Positions 39,360 through 46,343 of a stretch of DNA of 46,343 nt are shown here, piece after piece; positions within the stretch are counted from its first letter, which is position 1; each line of letters starts with the position of its first letter. Location of the stretch: positions 1 to 46,343 of the forward strand of contig JAEYPE010000049.1 in assembly GCA_023411035.1 (NCBI GenBank), read 5' to 3'. The DNA is from Pseudomonadota bacterium (GTDB taxonomy: Bacteria; Pseudomonadota; Alphaproteobacteria; Azospirillales; Azospirillaceae). A program made the translations under genes and the position numbers. Under the pieces are notes generated by a model. It saw only the letters and a list, made by a program, of their open reading frames with translations, made no database searches and was not told where the DNA came from.

Positions 39360-40256
39360 ATGACCGCCTCCTTCACCGATGCCCCCATCTCCGAAGCGAC
39401 CGCCGCCGCCATGGCCGCCGCCGGTCTGGTGCCGGGCCAGTCGCCGGCCCCGCTGCGCCTGCCCGACACGGCGCTGTTCGCCCGGCGTGCGGCGCGTCTG
39501 CGGGGGCTGGCGGACGGGCACGCCATGGGGGATTGGCTGCGCTTCGTCGCCACGCTGGCCGACGCCCAGGGAACGGTGGCCGCGACATCCGCCAGCCTGC
39601 CGCCGGAGGAGCAGTGGGCGGCGGACCTGCGCGCCCTGGCCGCCCGGCTGGGCACGCCCGGCTCCGCCCTGCCCGGCGGCGCGCGGGAGGCCCTGAACGC
39701 TCTGGCCGCTTCCGACGCGGACGCCCTGGAGGCGCTGGCCGGGCGCTGGGCCGGCGACGCGCTGGAGGACGGCGACCTCGCCGCGGCCCCCTTCCTGGGT
39801 GCGGCTTTCCAGACCGCCTGGACCCGCCACGCCGTGGCGCTCGATCCGGCGTCGGTGACGGCGCACGCCACCGCCTCCTCCTGCCCGGTCTGCGGCGGGG
39901 CGCCGGTCGCCGGGGTGTTGCAGGTGGGCATGGAGAGCGGCGGCCTGCGCTATCTCCATTGCGGGATTTGCCACACCGCCTGGCACCATGTGCGCGCATG
40001 CTGCGTGGCCTGCGGCGACGGCAAGGACGTGTCCCAACGCTTCATCGAAGGGACGGACGGCAAGGAGGCCAACGACGTGGTGCGGGCGGAGACCTGCGAC
40101 TCCTGCCACAGCTATCTGAAGCTGCTGTTCCTGAGCAAGGCGCCGGACCTCGACCCGGTGGCCGACGATCTCGCCACCCTGGCGCTGGACCTGCTGCTGG
40201 GCGAGGAGGATTACCGGCGCATCGGCGTCAATCCATTCCTGGCGGTCGCCGGATAA
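39360..40256 (+). CDS. fdhE: FdhE, formate dehydrogenase assembly/redox protein
   Basis: The 298-aa protein starts at ATG 39360 (MTASFTDAPISEATAAAMAA); a GTG at 39342 is an alternative. FdhE family features are the C-terminal rubredoxin-like domains with four CxxC pairs: SSCPVCGGAPVAG, LHCGICHTAWHHV, ACCVACGDGKD and CDSCHSYLKLLFL. FdhE binds the alpha subunit and helps its maturation. It is divergent from the fdh operon and shares its control region. Confidence 0.92.
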   Translation: MTASFTDAPISEATAAAMAAAGLVPGQSPAPLRLPDTALFARRAARLRGLADGHAMGDWLRFVATLADAQGTVAATSASLPPEEQWAADLRALAARLGTPGSALPGGAREALNALAASDADALEALAGRWAGDALEDGDLAAAPFLGAAFQTAWTRHAVALDPASVTAHATASSCPVCGGAPVAGVLQVGMESGGLRYLHCGICHTAWHHVRACCVACGDGKDVSQRFIEGTDGKEANDVVRAETCDSCHSYLKLLFLSKAPDLDPVADDLATLALDLLLGEEDYRRIGVNPFLAVAG

Positions 40257-40288
40257 GGGCAGAATAAGGGCCGAATAAGGGGAGAGCG

Positions 40289-42418
40289 TCAGCCCCCCGC
40301 GGTGATCCGCTGCGCGGCGAAGAAGGGTGCGGTCGGCTGGTCGGAATAGACGGCCTGCCGGCGCAGCCACAGGGTGAAGCGGGTGCCGCGCCCCGGATCG
40401 CTCTCCACCGTGATGCGCCCGCCGTAGCGCTGGACGATGGCATAGCTGATCGACAGGCCGAGGCCGGTGCCGGTCTGCTTCTTGGTGGTGAAGAAGGGAT
40501 CGAAGATGCGGTCCAGGTCGCCCGCCGCGATGCCCTCGCCGGTGTCCTCCACCCCCACCAGCACCCCTTCGAACGGCCCCGTCCCCGGCAGCCGGTCGGC
40601 GGGACCGATGTCGCGGCTGTCCAGCGTCAGGCTGCCGCCCTCCGGCATCGCCTGCAAGGCGTTGACGATCAGGTTGATCAGCACCTGCTGAAGCTCGCCG
40701 CGGTTCATTTCCACCGGGCTGCCCGCCTGCGCCTTCAGCGCCACCGTGACCCGCGCGCGGTTCAGGTTGTGGCGGGTCAGCACCAGACAGTCGGACAGCA
40801 CGCCGTTCACGTCGGTCGGCTCGGCGTAGCCCGCGAAGTCGCCGGGCCGGGCGAATTGCAGCAGCTTGGTCACGATGGCGTGGATGCGCCGGGTCTGCTC
40901 GTCGATCAGCCGGATTTCCTGGCGCACCGGCCCGATCCCGTCGCCCAGCACCTCGCGCAGCAAATCCAGGTTTCCCTGGATCACCGCGACGGGGTTGTTG
41001 ATCTCGTGCGCCACCCCTGCGGTCAGTTCGCCGATGGCGGTCAGCTTCTCGTTCATCACAAGCTGCTGCTGGGCGCGGCGCAGGGTGGCGTTGGCGTCCT
41101 CAAGCGCGGCGGTGCGCAGGGCCACCTTGCGGTCCAGTTCCTCGGCGGAGCGCTGAAGCTCCCACCGCCGCGCCGCCACGGAATCCAGCAGATGGTCGAA
41201 GGCGCGGGCCAGCCGCCCCAGTTCGTCCCGGCTGGCGGTGGGGCCGATGCGGGCGGAATCCTCGCCCCCCTCGATGCGGGCGATGACGCCGGCCATGCGC
41301 TCCAGCGGACGGAAGATGGCCCGCGCGCCGCCCAGCGCGGCCAGCGTTCCCAGCCCCGACACCAGCAGGAACAGCAGGAACAGCCCCGCCAGCGCCTTGT
41401 ACAGCGTCTCGCGCAGCGGCGATTCCAGGAAGCCGACATAGAGCATGCCGATCCGCCGCCCGGAGGTGTCGGTCAGCGGCTGATAGCCCGACACATAGGT
41501 GTCGTTGACCACGAAGGCGGCGCCCAGCCACGGCTCGCCCCGGTCCAGCACCTTGTCCGCCACCGCCTGCGACGCGCGGGTGCCCAGCGCCCGCTGCCCT
41601 TCGAACAGCCGGACGTTGGTGGCGATGCGCGTGTCGCCCAGAAACAGGGTGGCGGTCCCCTGGCTGCCCAGCGGCAGGGAGGCGTCCTGATAGACGATGG
41701 TGTTCAGCCGGTCCACGATGCTCTGGTTGCCGTTCAGCAGCACCCCGCCCTCCAGCACCCCCAAGCCCCGCCCGTCCGGCCCCTGGATGGGAATGGCGAC
41801 CTGGATCATCAGCCCGCGATCCTCGACGGTGCGGGGATCGGGCCGGGCGGCACGGGTGGGCACCAGCGGTGTGTGGGCGGTGCGCCGCAGGGCCGGGTTC
41901 AGCGTCTCCAGTTCCAGCGGGCCGAACACCTCCAGCCCGTGCTGCCCATAGCCGTGCAGCGCCTCGCGCACCACCGACCAGCCGCTGCGGTCGGCCGGCG
42001 CGGCGAAGGCGCCACCGGCCCGCACCATTCCCCCGGCGTCGAGCAGCAGCAGGTAATCGAAGCCGAGTTCCTCCGCCTCCTCGTCGAGCAGCCGGCGCAG
42101 GTCGGCGGGCGTCATGCGCTCCAGCGCCAGGGCAAGCCGGTGAGAGGAGGCCACCCCTTCGAGCCCGGTGCGCAACGCCCCTTGCACCCGGTCGAAATAC
42201 TGGCGCGCGGTGCCCAGGTCCGAACTGACCTTGTTGACCAGAAGCTGGTCGTAGCCCTGCGTTCCCCAGGCCCAGACGATCAGCAACAGAACCGGCGCGC
42301 CGAACAGCAGCGGGGCCAGCAGCAACGTCAGCAGCTTCAGCCGGACCGATTCCGAGTAGGCCGCCGCCAGCCGCTTCACCCGGTTGGAGTGCTGCGTCAC
42401 ACCCCCCATTCCACGCAT
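40289..42418 (-). CDS. Membrane sensor histidine kinase, partner of NtrC-family regulator
   Basis: The 709-aa kinase has TM1 at about residues 27-50 (LKLLTLLLAPLLFGAPVLLL) and a large periplasmic Cache-like domain (about 55-340). TM2 follows at about 345-365 (LAGLFLLFLLVSGLGTLAAL), then HAMP, a coiled coil, HisKA with phospho-His471 in TAGVAHEINNPVAVIQGNL, and HATPase_c (IVNALQAMPEGGSL, GTGLGLSISYAIV). The start may be ATG 42418 or the GTG at 42400 overlapping the regulator stop (GTGA). The two genes form an operon. The ligand may be formate or a related anion, by context only. Confidence 0.9.
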   Translation of the reverse strand: MRGMGGVTQHSNRVKRLAAAYSESVRLKLLTLLLAPLLFGAPVLLLIVWAWGTQGYDQLLVNKVSSDLGTARQYFDRVQGALRTGLEGVASSHRLALALERMTPADLRRLLDEEAEELGFDYLLLLDAGGMVRAGGAFAAPADRSGWSVVREALHGYGQHGLEVFGPLELETLNPALRRTAHTPLVPTRAARPDPRTVEDRGLMIQVAIPIQGPDGRGLGVLEGGVLLNGNQSIVDRLNTIVYQDASLPLGSQGTATLFLGDTRIATNVRLFEGQRALGTRASQAVADKVLDRGEPWLGAAFVVNDTYVSGYQPLTDTSGRRIGMLYVGFLESPLRETLYKALAGLFLLFLLVSGLGTLAALGGARAIFRPLERMAGVIARIEGGEDSARIGPTASRDELGRLARAFDHLLDSVAARRWELQRSAEELDRKVALRTAALEDANATLRRAQQQLVMNEKLTAIGELTAGVAHEINNPVAVIQGNLDLLREVLGDGIGPVRQEIRLIDEQTRRIHAIVTKLLQFARPGDFAGYAEPTDVNGVLSDCLVLTRHNLNRARVTVALKAQAGSPVEMNRGELQQVLINLIVNALQAMPEGGSLTLDSRDIGPADRLPGTGPFEGVLVGVEDTGEGIAAGDLDRIFDPFFTTKKQTGTGLGLSISYAIVQRYGGRITVESDPGRGTRFTLWLRRQAVYSDQPTAPFFAAQRITAGG

Positions 42419-43887
42419 TTCCGGTCCAGCGTCTTGCGCGACACGCCCAGCAGATCAGCGGCGCGCGTCTTGTTGCCGTCGCAGCGCGCCAGCACGGTCA
42501 GAATGTGGCGCTTCTCCACTTCGGCCAGCGGCAGCACATCATTGTCGCCCTCCAGGCGGACATGACGGACCGGACAGGGGGCGCAGGGCGGGTTGCCGGC
42601 CACGGCGGCGGCGCACAGGGTGGGGTCCGCCGCCAACCCGGCCTCCACCGCCGCGGCGTTGGCGGTGTCCAGGTCGTCCAGCGGGAATTCGCCCAGGAGC
42701 AGCGACCGCTCCACAAAGTTGCGAAGCTCCCGCACATTGCCGGGCCAGGAGTGACACATCAGCGCCCGCGCGATCGCCGGCGTCATGGGCAGCGGCGGCA
42801 CGGCCAGCCGGGCCGGCAGGAAGCGCATGAACAGCGCGGCCAGTTCCGGCACGTCCACCGCGCGCTGGCGCAGCGGCGGGATGGTCAGCGTCATCACCTC
42901 CAGCCGGTAGAACAGGTCCGGACGGAAACGGCCCGCCGCGGCTTCGCTCTTCAGATCGCGGTTGGTTGCCGTCACCACGCGGACGTCCACCGGCACCTCC
43001 TGCTCGCTGCCGACCGGGCGGATTCGCCGCTCCTCCAGCACGCGCAGCAGCTTGGATTGCAGGGTCAGCGACAGCTCGCCGATCTCGTCCAGGAACAGGG
43101 TGCCGCCGTGGGCGTAGTAGAACAGCCCCTTCCGCGCATCCTTGGCCCCGGTGAAGGCGCCTCGGGCGTGGCCGAACAGTTCCGCCTCTATCAGGTCGGC
43201 GGAAATCGCCGCGCAATTCACCGCCACGAAGGGACGGTCGGCGCGCGGCGACAGGTCGTGCAGGGCGCGGGCGACCAGTTCCTTGCCCACGCCGGATTCG
43301 CCCTGGATCAGCACCGTGGACGGGGTGGGCGCCACTCGTTGCACAAGGGAACGCAGCCGCGCCATGGCGTCCGACCGCCCGACGATCTCGTCGCGCCCGC
43401 TGTCCTTCTTCGACAACTGCCGGCGCAACACGTAGTTCTCGCGGGTCAGCCGGGTGCGCTCGACGCAACGGTCGATGGAGTTCAGGATTTGCTCGACCCG
43501 GAAGGGCTTCAGCACGAAATCCGCCGCGCCGGAGCGCAGGGCGTCGATGGCCGTGTCCATGTCGGCGAAGGCGGTGACCAGGATCACTTCCCCGGCATAG
43601 CCGCCGGCCATCAGTTCCTTCAGCCAGTCCAGCCCCGACCGGCCCGGCAGGGCGACATCCAGAATGATCACCTCGGCGTGGACGCGCTCCAGCTTCTGGG
43701 CGCCCTCCTCGGCGCTGCCCGCCACCTCCACCCGCCAGCCGCGCCGCTCCAGCGCGCGGGAGAGGAAACTGCAAATCCCCTCCTCGTCGTCCACCACAAG
43801 AATGGAGGGCTTGGCCAGACCCTCGACCCGGCCATCCTCCGGTGCCGTCCGGTCGGAAGGGATGGAAGCTGGCGCGGTCATGGTCAT
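42397..43887 (-). CDS. NtrC-family sigma-54-dependent response regulator
   Basis: This 496-aa regulator has a receiver domain (ILVVDDEEGICSFLSRALER, phospho-Asp77 in IILDVALPGRSG) and an AAA+ domain with Walker A GESGVGKELVARAL, the sigma-54 loop GAFTGAKDARKG, Walker B GGTLFLDEIGELSL and the GVNRxL-type sensor region. The Fis-type helix-turn-helix is GNKTRAADLLGVSRKTLDRK at the C-terminus. Starting at ATG 43887 gives MTMTAPASIPSD. It activates sigma-54 promoters, and such promoters flank the fdh/fdhE control region. It is the obvious binder of the GGACA-N3-TGTCC sites, by inference. Confidence 0.92.
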   Translation of the reverse strand: MTMTAPASIPSDRTAPEDGRVEGLAKPSILVVDDEEGICSFLSRALERRGWRVEVAGSAEEGAQKLERVHAEVIILDVALPGRSGLDWLKELMAGGYAGEVILVTAFADMDTAIDALRSGAADFVLKPFRVEQILNSIDRCVERTRLTRENYVLRRQLSKKDSGRDEIVGRSDAMARLRSLVQRVAPTPSTVLIQGESGVGKELVARALHDLSPRADRPFVAVNCAAISADLIEAELFGHARGAFTGAKDARKGLFYYAHGGTLFLDEIGELSLTLQSKLLRVLEERRIRPVGSEQEVPVDVRVVTATNRDLKSEAAAGRFRPDLFYRLEVMTLTIPPLRQRAVDVPELAALFMRFLPARLAVPPLPMTPAIARALMCHSWPGNVRELRNFVERSLLLGEFPLDDLDTANAAAVEAGLAADPTLCAAAVAGNPPCAPCPVRHVRLEGDNDVLPLAEVEKRHILTVLARCDGNKTRAADLLGVSRKTLDRKCVEWGV

Positions 43888-43951
43888 GCTGTGCACTCGG
43901 CAGCGGAAAGCCGCGCATTCTAGGAGACAGCCACGGGATCGGGCCAGAAAT

Positions 43952-43966
43952 TTCCGATCTCCGGAA
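43952..43966. promoter_or_regulatory. TTCCG-N5-CGGAA palindrome in divergent promoter region
   Basis: TTCCGATCTCCGGAA sits midway in the 159-base gap between the NtrC-family regulator gene and the divergent aldolase-like gene. It could be an operator for either gene, but nothing else supports it. Confidence 0.3.
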
Positions 43967-44046
43967 TAGTCGCAGCGCCACGCTTGGACAACCACTCCGC
44001 GCCATGCGAGGCTCGACGCCCCCACCGCACTGACCGGGAGCCGGAC

Positions 44047-44847
44047 GTGGCAAGCGACAACGGATCATTCGCGCACACCTCATTCGTGCACACCGGCCCT
44101 CGCATCGCCGGCACCGGCATCAGCGACGCCGAATGGCGGGCGCGGGTCGATCTGGCTGCCGCATACCGTCTGGTCGCGGAGCGCGGCTGGGACGACCTGA
44201 TCTACACGCACATCTCTCTGGCCGTGCCGGGGGAACCGGGGCGCTTCCTCATCAACCCCTTCGGCCTGACCTTCGACGAGGTAACGGCGTCCAACCTCGT
44301 GAAGATCGACATTCACGGCACCATCGTCGGCGACAGCCCATACGAGGTGAACGCCACCGGCTTCGTCATCCACGGGGCCGTCCATGCGGCGCGCGAGGAC
44401 GCGCGCTGCGTCATGCATCTCCACAACGAGGCCGCGGTATCGGTGTCAATGCTGAAGGACGGGCTGCTGCCGCTGTCTCAGCACGCCCTGCGCTTCTACC
44501 GCGACCTTGCCTACCACCGGTACGAGGGGCTGGCCCTGACCGAAAGCGAGAAGGTCCGCCTCGTCGCCAATCTCGGGTCCTGCCGGGCGATGCTGCTGCA
44601 CAACCACGGCAGTCTGGTGACCGGGCGCACGGTGGCGGAGGCCTTTTGCCTGATGGACATGCTGGACAAGGCCTGCCGGATGCAGCTTGCCGCGCAGGCG
44701 ATGGGCGCGGAATTGGTGTTGCCGCCGCCGGCGCTGTGCGAAAAGACCTTCCTGCAGCTCACCGCCGATCCGGAGCCGGAAGGCGAACTGGAATGGCCGG
44801 CGCTGCTGCGACGCCTGGACCGGCTGTGCCCGGATTACAGGACTTGA
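44047..44847 (+). CDS. Class II aldolase/adducin family protein
   Basis: From GTG 44047 (GGGAG upstream) this protein of about 266 aa reads MASDNGSFAHTSFVHTGPRI. It has the class II aldolase metal-binding pattern: THISLAVPGEPGRFLINP, VIHGAVHAAREDARCVMHLH with HLH ligating the metal, QHALRFYRDLAYHRYEG, and LLHNHGSLVTGRTVAEAF with the last His. This form (SSF-like, of the AraD/adducin group without Glu catalytic assignment) is common as an enzyme of unknown substrate. It precedes a tautomerase 43 bases on. Confidence 0.85.
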   Translation: MASDNGSFAHTSFVHTGPRIAGTGISDAEWRARVDLAAAYRLVAERGWDDLIYTHISLAVPGEPGRFLINPFGLTFDEVTASNLVKIDIHGTIVGDSPYEVNATGFVIHGAVHAAREDARCVMHLHNEAAVSVSMLKDGLLPLSQHALRFYRDLAYHRYEGLALTESEKVRLVANLGSCRAMLLHNHGSLVTGRTVAEAFCLMDMLDKACRMQLAAQAMGAELVLPPPALCEKTFLQLTADPEPEGELEWPALLRRLDRLCPDYRT

Positions 44848-44889
44848 TCTTCCTGGACCGCGGTCCGCAACAGAAGGGATGAAGTAACG

Positions 44890-45078
44890 ATGCCGCTCAT
44901 CAACGTTCAGCTTTTCGAAGGCCGTACGCTGGAACAGAAGCGCGCCTACGCCAAGGCGCTCACCGACGCTTCGGTCGAGGTGCTCGGATGCAGCCCGGAG
45001 GCGGTCGATGTCATCTTCCACGACGTGAAGAAGAGCGACTGGGCCAGCGGCGGCAAGCTGTGGTCCGAGGCCGAGTAA
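44890..45078 (+). CDS. 4-oxalocrotonate tautomerase family protein
   Basis: This 62-aa protein begins MPLINVQLFEGRTLEQKRAY, giving the catalytic N-terminal Pro1 after Met removal. It continues with ALTDASVEVLGCSPEAVDVI and KKSDWASGGKLW, the Arg/Trp-containing motif of 4-OT-like tautomerases. Size is exactly that of the family. It shares an operon with the aldolase-like gene, so the pair may process an unsaturated oxo acid. Confidence 0.9.
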   Translation: MPLINVQLFEGRTLEQKRAYAKALTDASVEVLGCSPEAVDVIFHDVKKSDWASGGKLWSEAE

Positions 45079-45089
45079 TCGGCGGATTT

Positions 45090-45131
45090 CCGAATGCCCA
45101 TAGGCGGACTGCTTATCCTATGGGCATTCGG
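45090..45131. terminator. Strong 15-bp hairpin, likely bidirectional transcription terminator
   Basis: CCGAATGCCCATAGG (45090-45104) and CCTATGGGCATTCGG (45117-45131) are perfect complements with a 12-base loop. The hairpin lies between convergent genes (stop at 45078; minus-strand gene ending at 45166). No T-run follows, so rho-independent termination is likely but not proven. Confidence 0.5.
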
Positions 45132-45165
45132 ACTGCAAATAGGCAATCCTGTTTATGGATCGAGG

Positions 45166-45468
45166 TCAGACGACGCCCACCGTCTTTCCGGTCAGGCGAT
45201 AGACCGCGGTGGCGACCGCCCGATCCTCGCTGTCGCCGGCATCCAGCCGGCGGTCGATGTAATTGCCAAGAAATTCGATCAGCGCATCACGGGTGACGGA
45301 CTGGACCCAGTGTCCATGCCCGCCAAAGGCTTGCAGCGTCCAGAATTCCGACGCCATCAGTGCTGAGCGGACGGTCTTCGACGAGCCGTCCCAATGGGAC
45401 CATAAGAAATCGATGGCACTCTGGGCGACCGTAATCACCAAACCGGCATTGATTCCGCGTGACGCCAT
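45166..45468 (-). CDS. Hypothetical protein (100 aa)
   Basis: From ATG 45468, behind GGAGA, the protein reads MASRGINAGLVITVAQSAID and contains WSHWDGSSKTVRSALMASEF, TLQAFGGHGHWVQSVTRD and a C-terminal helical block RRLDAGDSEDRAVATAVYRL. It has no signal peptide or membrane segment and I recognise no family. It lies alone on the minus strand beside the tautomerase operon. Confidence 0.5.
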   Translation of the reverse strand: MASRGINAGLVITVAQSAIDFLWSHWDGSSKTVRSALMASEFWTLQAFGGHGHWVQSVTRDALIEFLGNYIDRRLDAGDSEDRAVATAVYRLTGKTVGVV

Positions 45469-45630
45469 CGTAGTCTCCATCTCAGCTTGCCGAGCGGATG
45501 CTCGTGAACACGTTCTTGTTCAGCAAAAGCAATGCCAAGAAGACCAGGAAAGAAAGCGGTACCACATTCGGACATGGTTCGACGGCAATCCAGGCTGAAC
45601 AAGGCCAAACCAAACAAGGGAGGAGTGGGC

Positions 45631-45825
45631 ATGAATGCGCAGGAAGAGCAACAGGCGCGCGACGCGCTGAAAAGCATTGATCGGGATCTTGACGCGCTGG
45701 ACATTCAGATCGCCGCCCTGCAAACGCGGGATCATTCCGGCGATTTCCTCAACCAATACATCCGTGTCCGTGACGCCCTTCTGACCGAGGCTCAAACGAT
45801 CCTGACCCAGCTCGACACCCGCTGA
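45631..45825 (+). CDS. Small helical protein (64 aa)
   Basis: Starting MNAQEEQQARDALKSIDRDL after GGGAGGAG, this acidic protein is helical (DALDIQIAALQTRDHSGDFL, RVRDALLTEAQTILTQLD). No family is known to me. The strong ribosome site and sensible composition make it likely a real gene. It is followed by a terminator shared with the rRNA operon. Confidence 0.5.
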   Translation: MNAQEEQQARDALKSIDRDLDALDIQIAALQTRDHSGDFLNQYIRVRDALLTEAQTILTQLDTR

Positions 45826-45856
45826 TCGCTCCCCTGCCGGCGCCCGAAACGTAGAA

Positions 45857-45887
45857 AACCGGCGCTCCCGATTGGGAAGCGCCGGTT
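45857..45887 (-). terminator. Terminator of the rRNA operon (minus strand)
   Basis: AACCGGCGCT (45857-45866) pairs with AGCGCCGGTT (45878-45887). Read on the minus strand, the stem is followed by TTTTC, which suits the downstream end of the 5S rRNA transcript. It may also stop transcription from the small gene ending at 45825. Confidence 0.6.
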
Positions 45888-45972
45888 CCTGGTGTTCATG
45901 AAGGCGATTGTTAAGTGCTCAGGCCCCTGACCGTACCGTCTGTCCGTATGGCTGTGTCGTGTGCCGTGGTGA

Positions 45973-46087
45973 CCTGGCGGCGACCTACTCTCCCACGTCT
46001 TGAGACGCAGTACCATCGGCGCTGAGGCGTTTCACGGCCGAGTTCGGAATGGGATCGGGTGTTGGGAGCCTCGCCATGACCACCAGG
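45973..46087 (-). rRNA. rrf: 5S ribosomal RNA
   Basis: The minus strand reads CCTGGTGGTCATGGCGAGGC at the start, contains ACACCCGATCCCATTCCGAA, and ends in AGTAGGTCGCCGCCAGG, a complementary closing stem to the start. These are classic 5S landmarks. The ends are taken from the helix I pairing and may be off by a few bases. Confidence 0.93.
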
Positions 46088-46220
46088 TCACCAAGGCACA
46101 CGCGAACCATCCGGACAGGGACGGCAAAGGGGCGTTAAGTGAGGACGTTGATGCTGTTGCGTGCGGTGTTGTGGGGTGCGCCCAGGGCTGGCCGCTGCGC
46201 GCGGGCCGCCGGCTGGGAAG
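46088..46220 (-). other. 23S-5S intergenic spacer
   Basis: About 130 bases between 23S and 5S without a tRNA or other recognisable gene. Confidence 0.7.
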
Positions 46221-46343
46221 GATCAAGCCGATCGAGCGATTAGTAAGGCTCAGCTTCAGGCGTTGCCGCCCGTCCACATGCCTCCTATCGACGTGATGGT
46301 CTGTCACGGCTCTCAAGGGAGTTCTGGTTTTGAGGTGGGTTTC
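46221..46343 (-). rRNA. rrl: 23S ribosomal RNA, 3' end (partial)
   Basis: The minus strand from the window edge contains GAACTCCCTTGAGAGCCGTG, ACCATCACGTCGATAGGAGG and CTGAGCCTTACTAATCGCTC, the terminal part of 23S rRNA. The exact 3' end near 46221 is an estimate. The rest of the gene lies beyond the window. Confidence 0.9.

Noticed and set aside
46088..46220. tRNA in the 23S-5S spacer
   Set aside because: No cloverleaf, T-loop or acceptor stem is visible.
1..46343. CRISPR array
   Set aside because: No regularly spaced identical repeats. The ATTCGCA and GGTAAC clusters have uneven spacing and short units.

Overview
The window is high-GC alphaproteobacterial DNA, most likely Azospirillum or a close relative. 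This rests on an ISAzo13-type transposase, a Che3/Wsp-like chemosensory operon, a formate dehydrogenase-N type operon and very GC-rich codon use. It runs from a decayed prophage on the left, through an insertion-sequence graveyard, into ordinary metabolic and signalling chromosome, and ends in the 3' end of an rRNA operon (5S and 23S) on the minus strand.

Region 1 (1-8630) starts with the 5' end of an IS256-family transposase, followed by prophage remnants: small helix-turn-helix/packaging-like proteins, a frameshifted gene, a coiled-coil protein, a Mu gp44-like tail/baseplate hub protein, a peptidoglycan-binding protein, a DUF6527-like protein and a frameshifted holin-like gene. Inside it lies a sharply AT-richer island (about 5950-7370). 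It carries a promoter, a one-TM small protein, an intergenic terminator/attenuator and a two-TM protein with a soluble C-terminal domain. This is my best candidate for an undescribed phage-borne accessory or defence module.

Region 2 (8830-12370) holds an ISAzo13-family element, a frameshifted minimal nucleotidyltransferase, an array of ATTCGCA-type repeats and a tyrosine recombinase that has lost its catalytic tyrosine region. Region 3 (12378-16850) is a leftward cluster: two FMN split-barrel proteins (one fused to GAF and a winged helix), orphan E1 alpha and beta subunits of an acetoin/pyruvate dehydrogenase type without E2 or E3, and a periplasmic cytochrome c. A palindrome lies in front of E1 alpha. 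Region 4 (16917-23250) has an IS110 scar that removed the start of a blue-copper protein gene, a YigZ/IMPACT protein, a SnoaL-like protein, a methyltransferase/EEP-phosphatase pair, two small Ala/Gln-rich proteins and a panD gene broken by two in-frame stops, one at the Gly of the Gly-Ser self-cleavage site.

Region 5 (23253-33356) is a compact operon cheW-cheR(TPR)-cheW-mcp-cheA(REC)-cheB-double receiver-hybrid kinase, most genes overlapping by four bases. Its order resembles Wsp and the Che3 system of Rhodospirillum centenum, so its output is probably not flagellar. Region 6 (33367-43887) is a formate oxidation regulon: fdhD, cytochrome b, Fe-S and molybdopterin subunits of a membrane formate dehydrogenase, divergent fdhE, then a sensor kinase and an NtrC-family regulator. 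The fdh/fdhE intergenic region shows three GGACA-N3-TGTCC sites between two outward-facing sigma-54 promoters, which ties the regulator to the operon. Region 7 (44047-46343) has a class II aldolase-like gene, a 4-oxalocrotonate tautomerase, two small unknown genes, a terminator, 5S rRNA and the 3' end of 23S rRNA.
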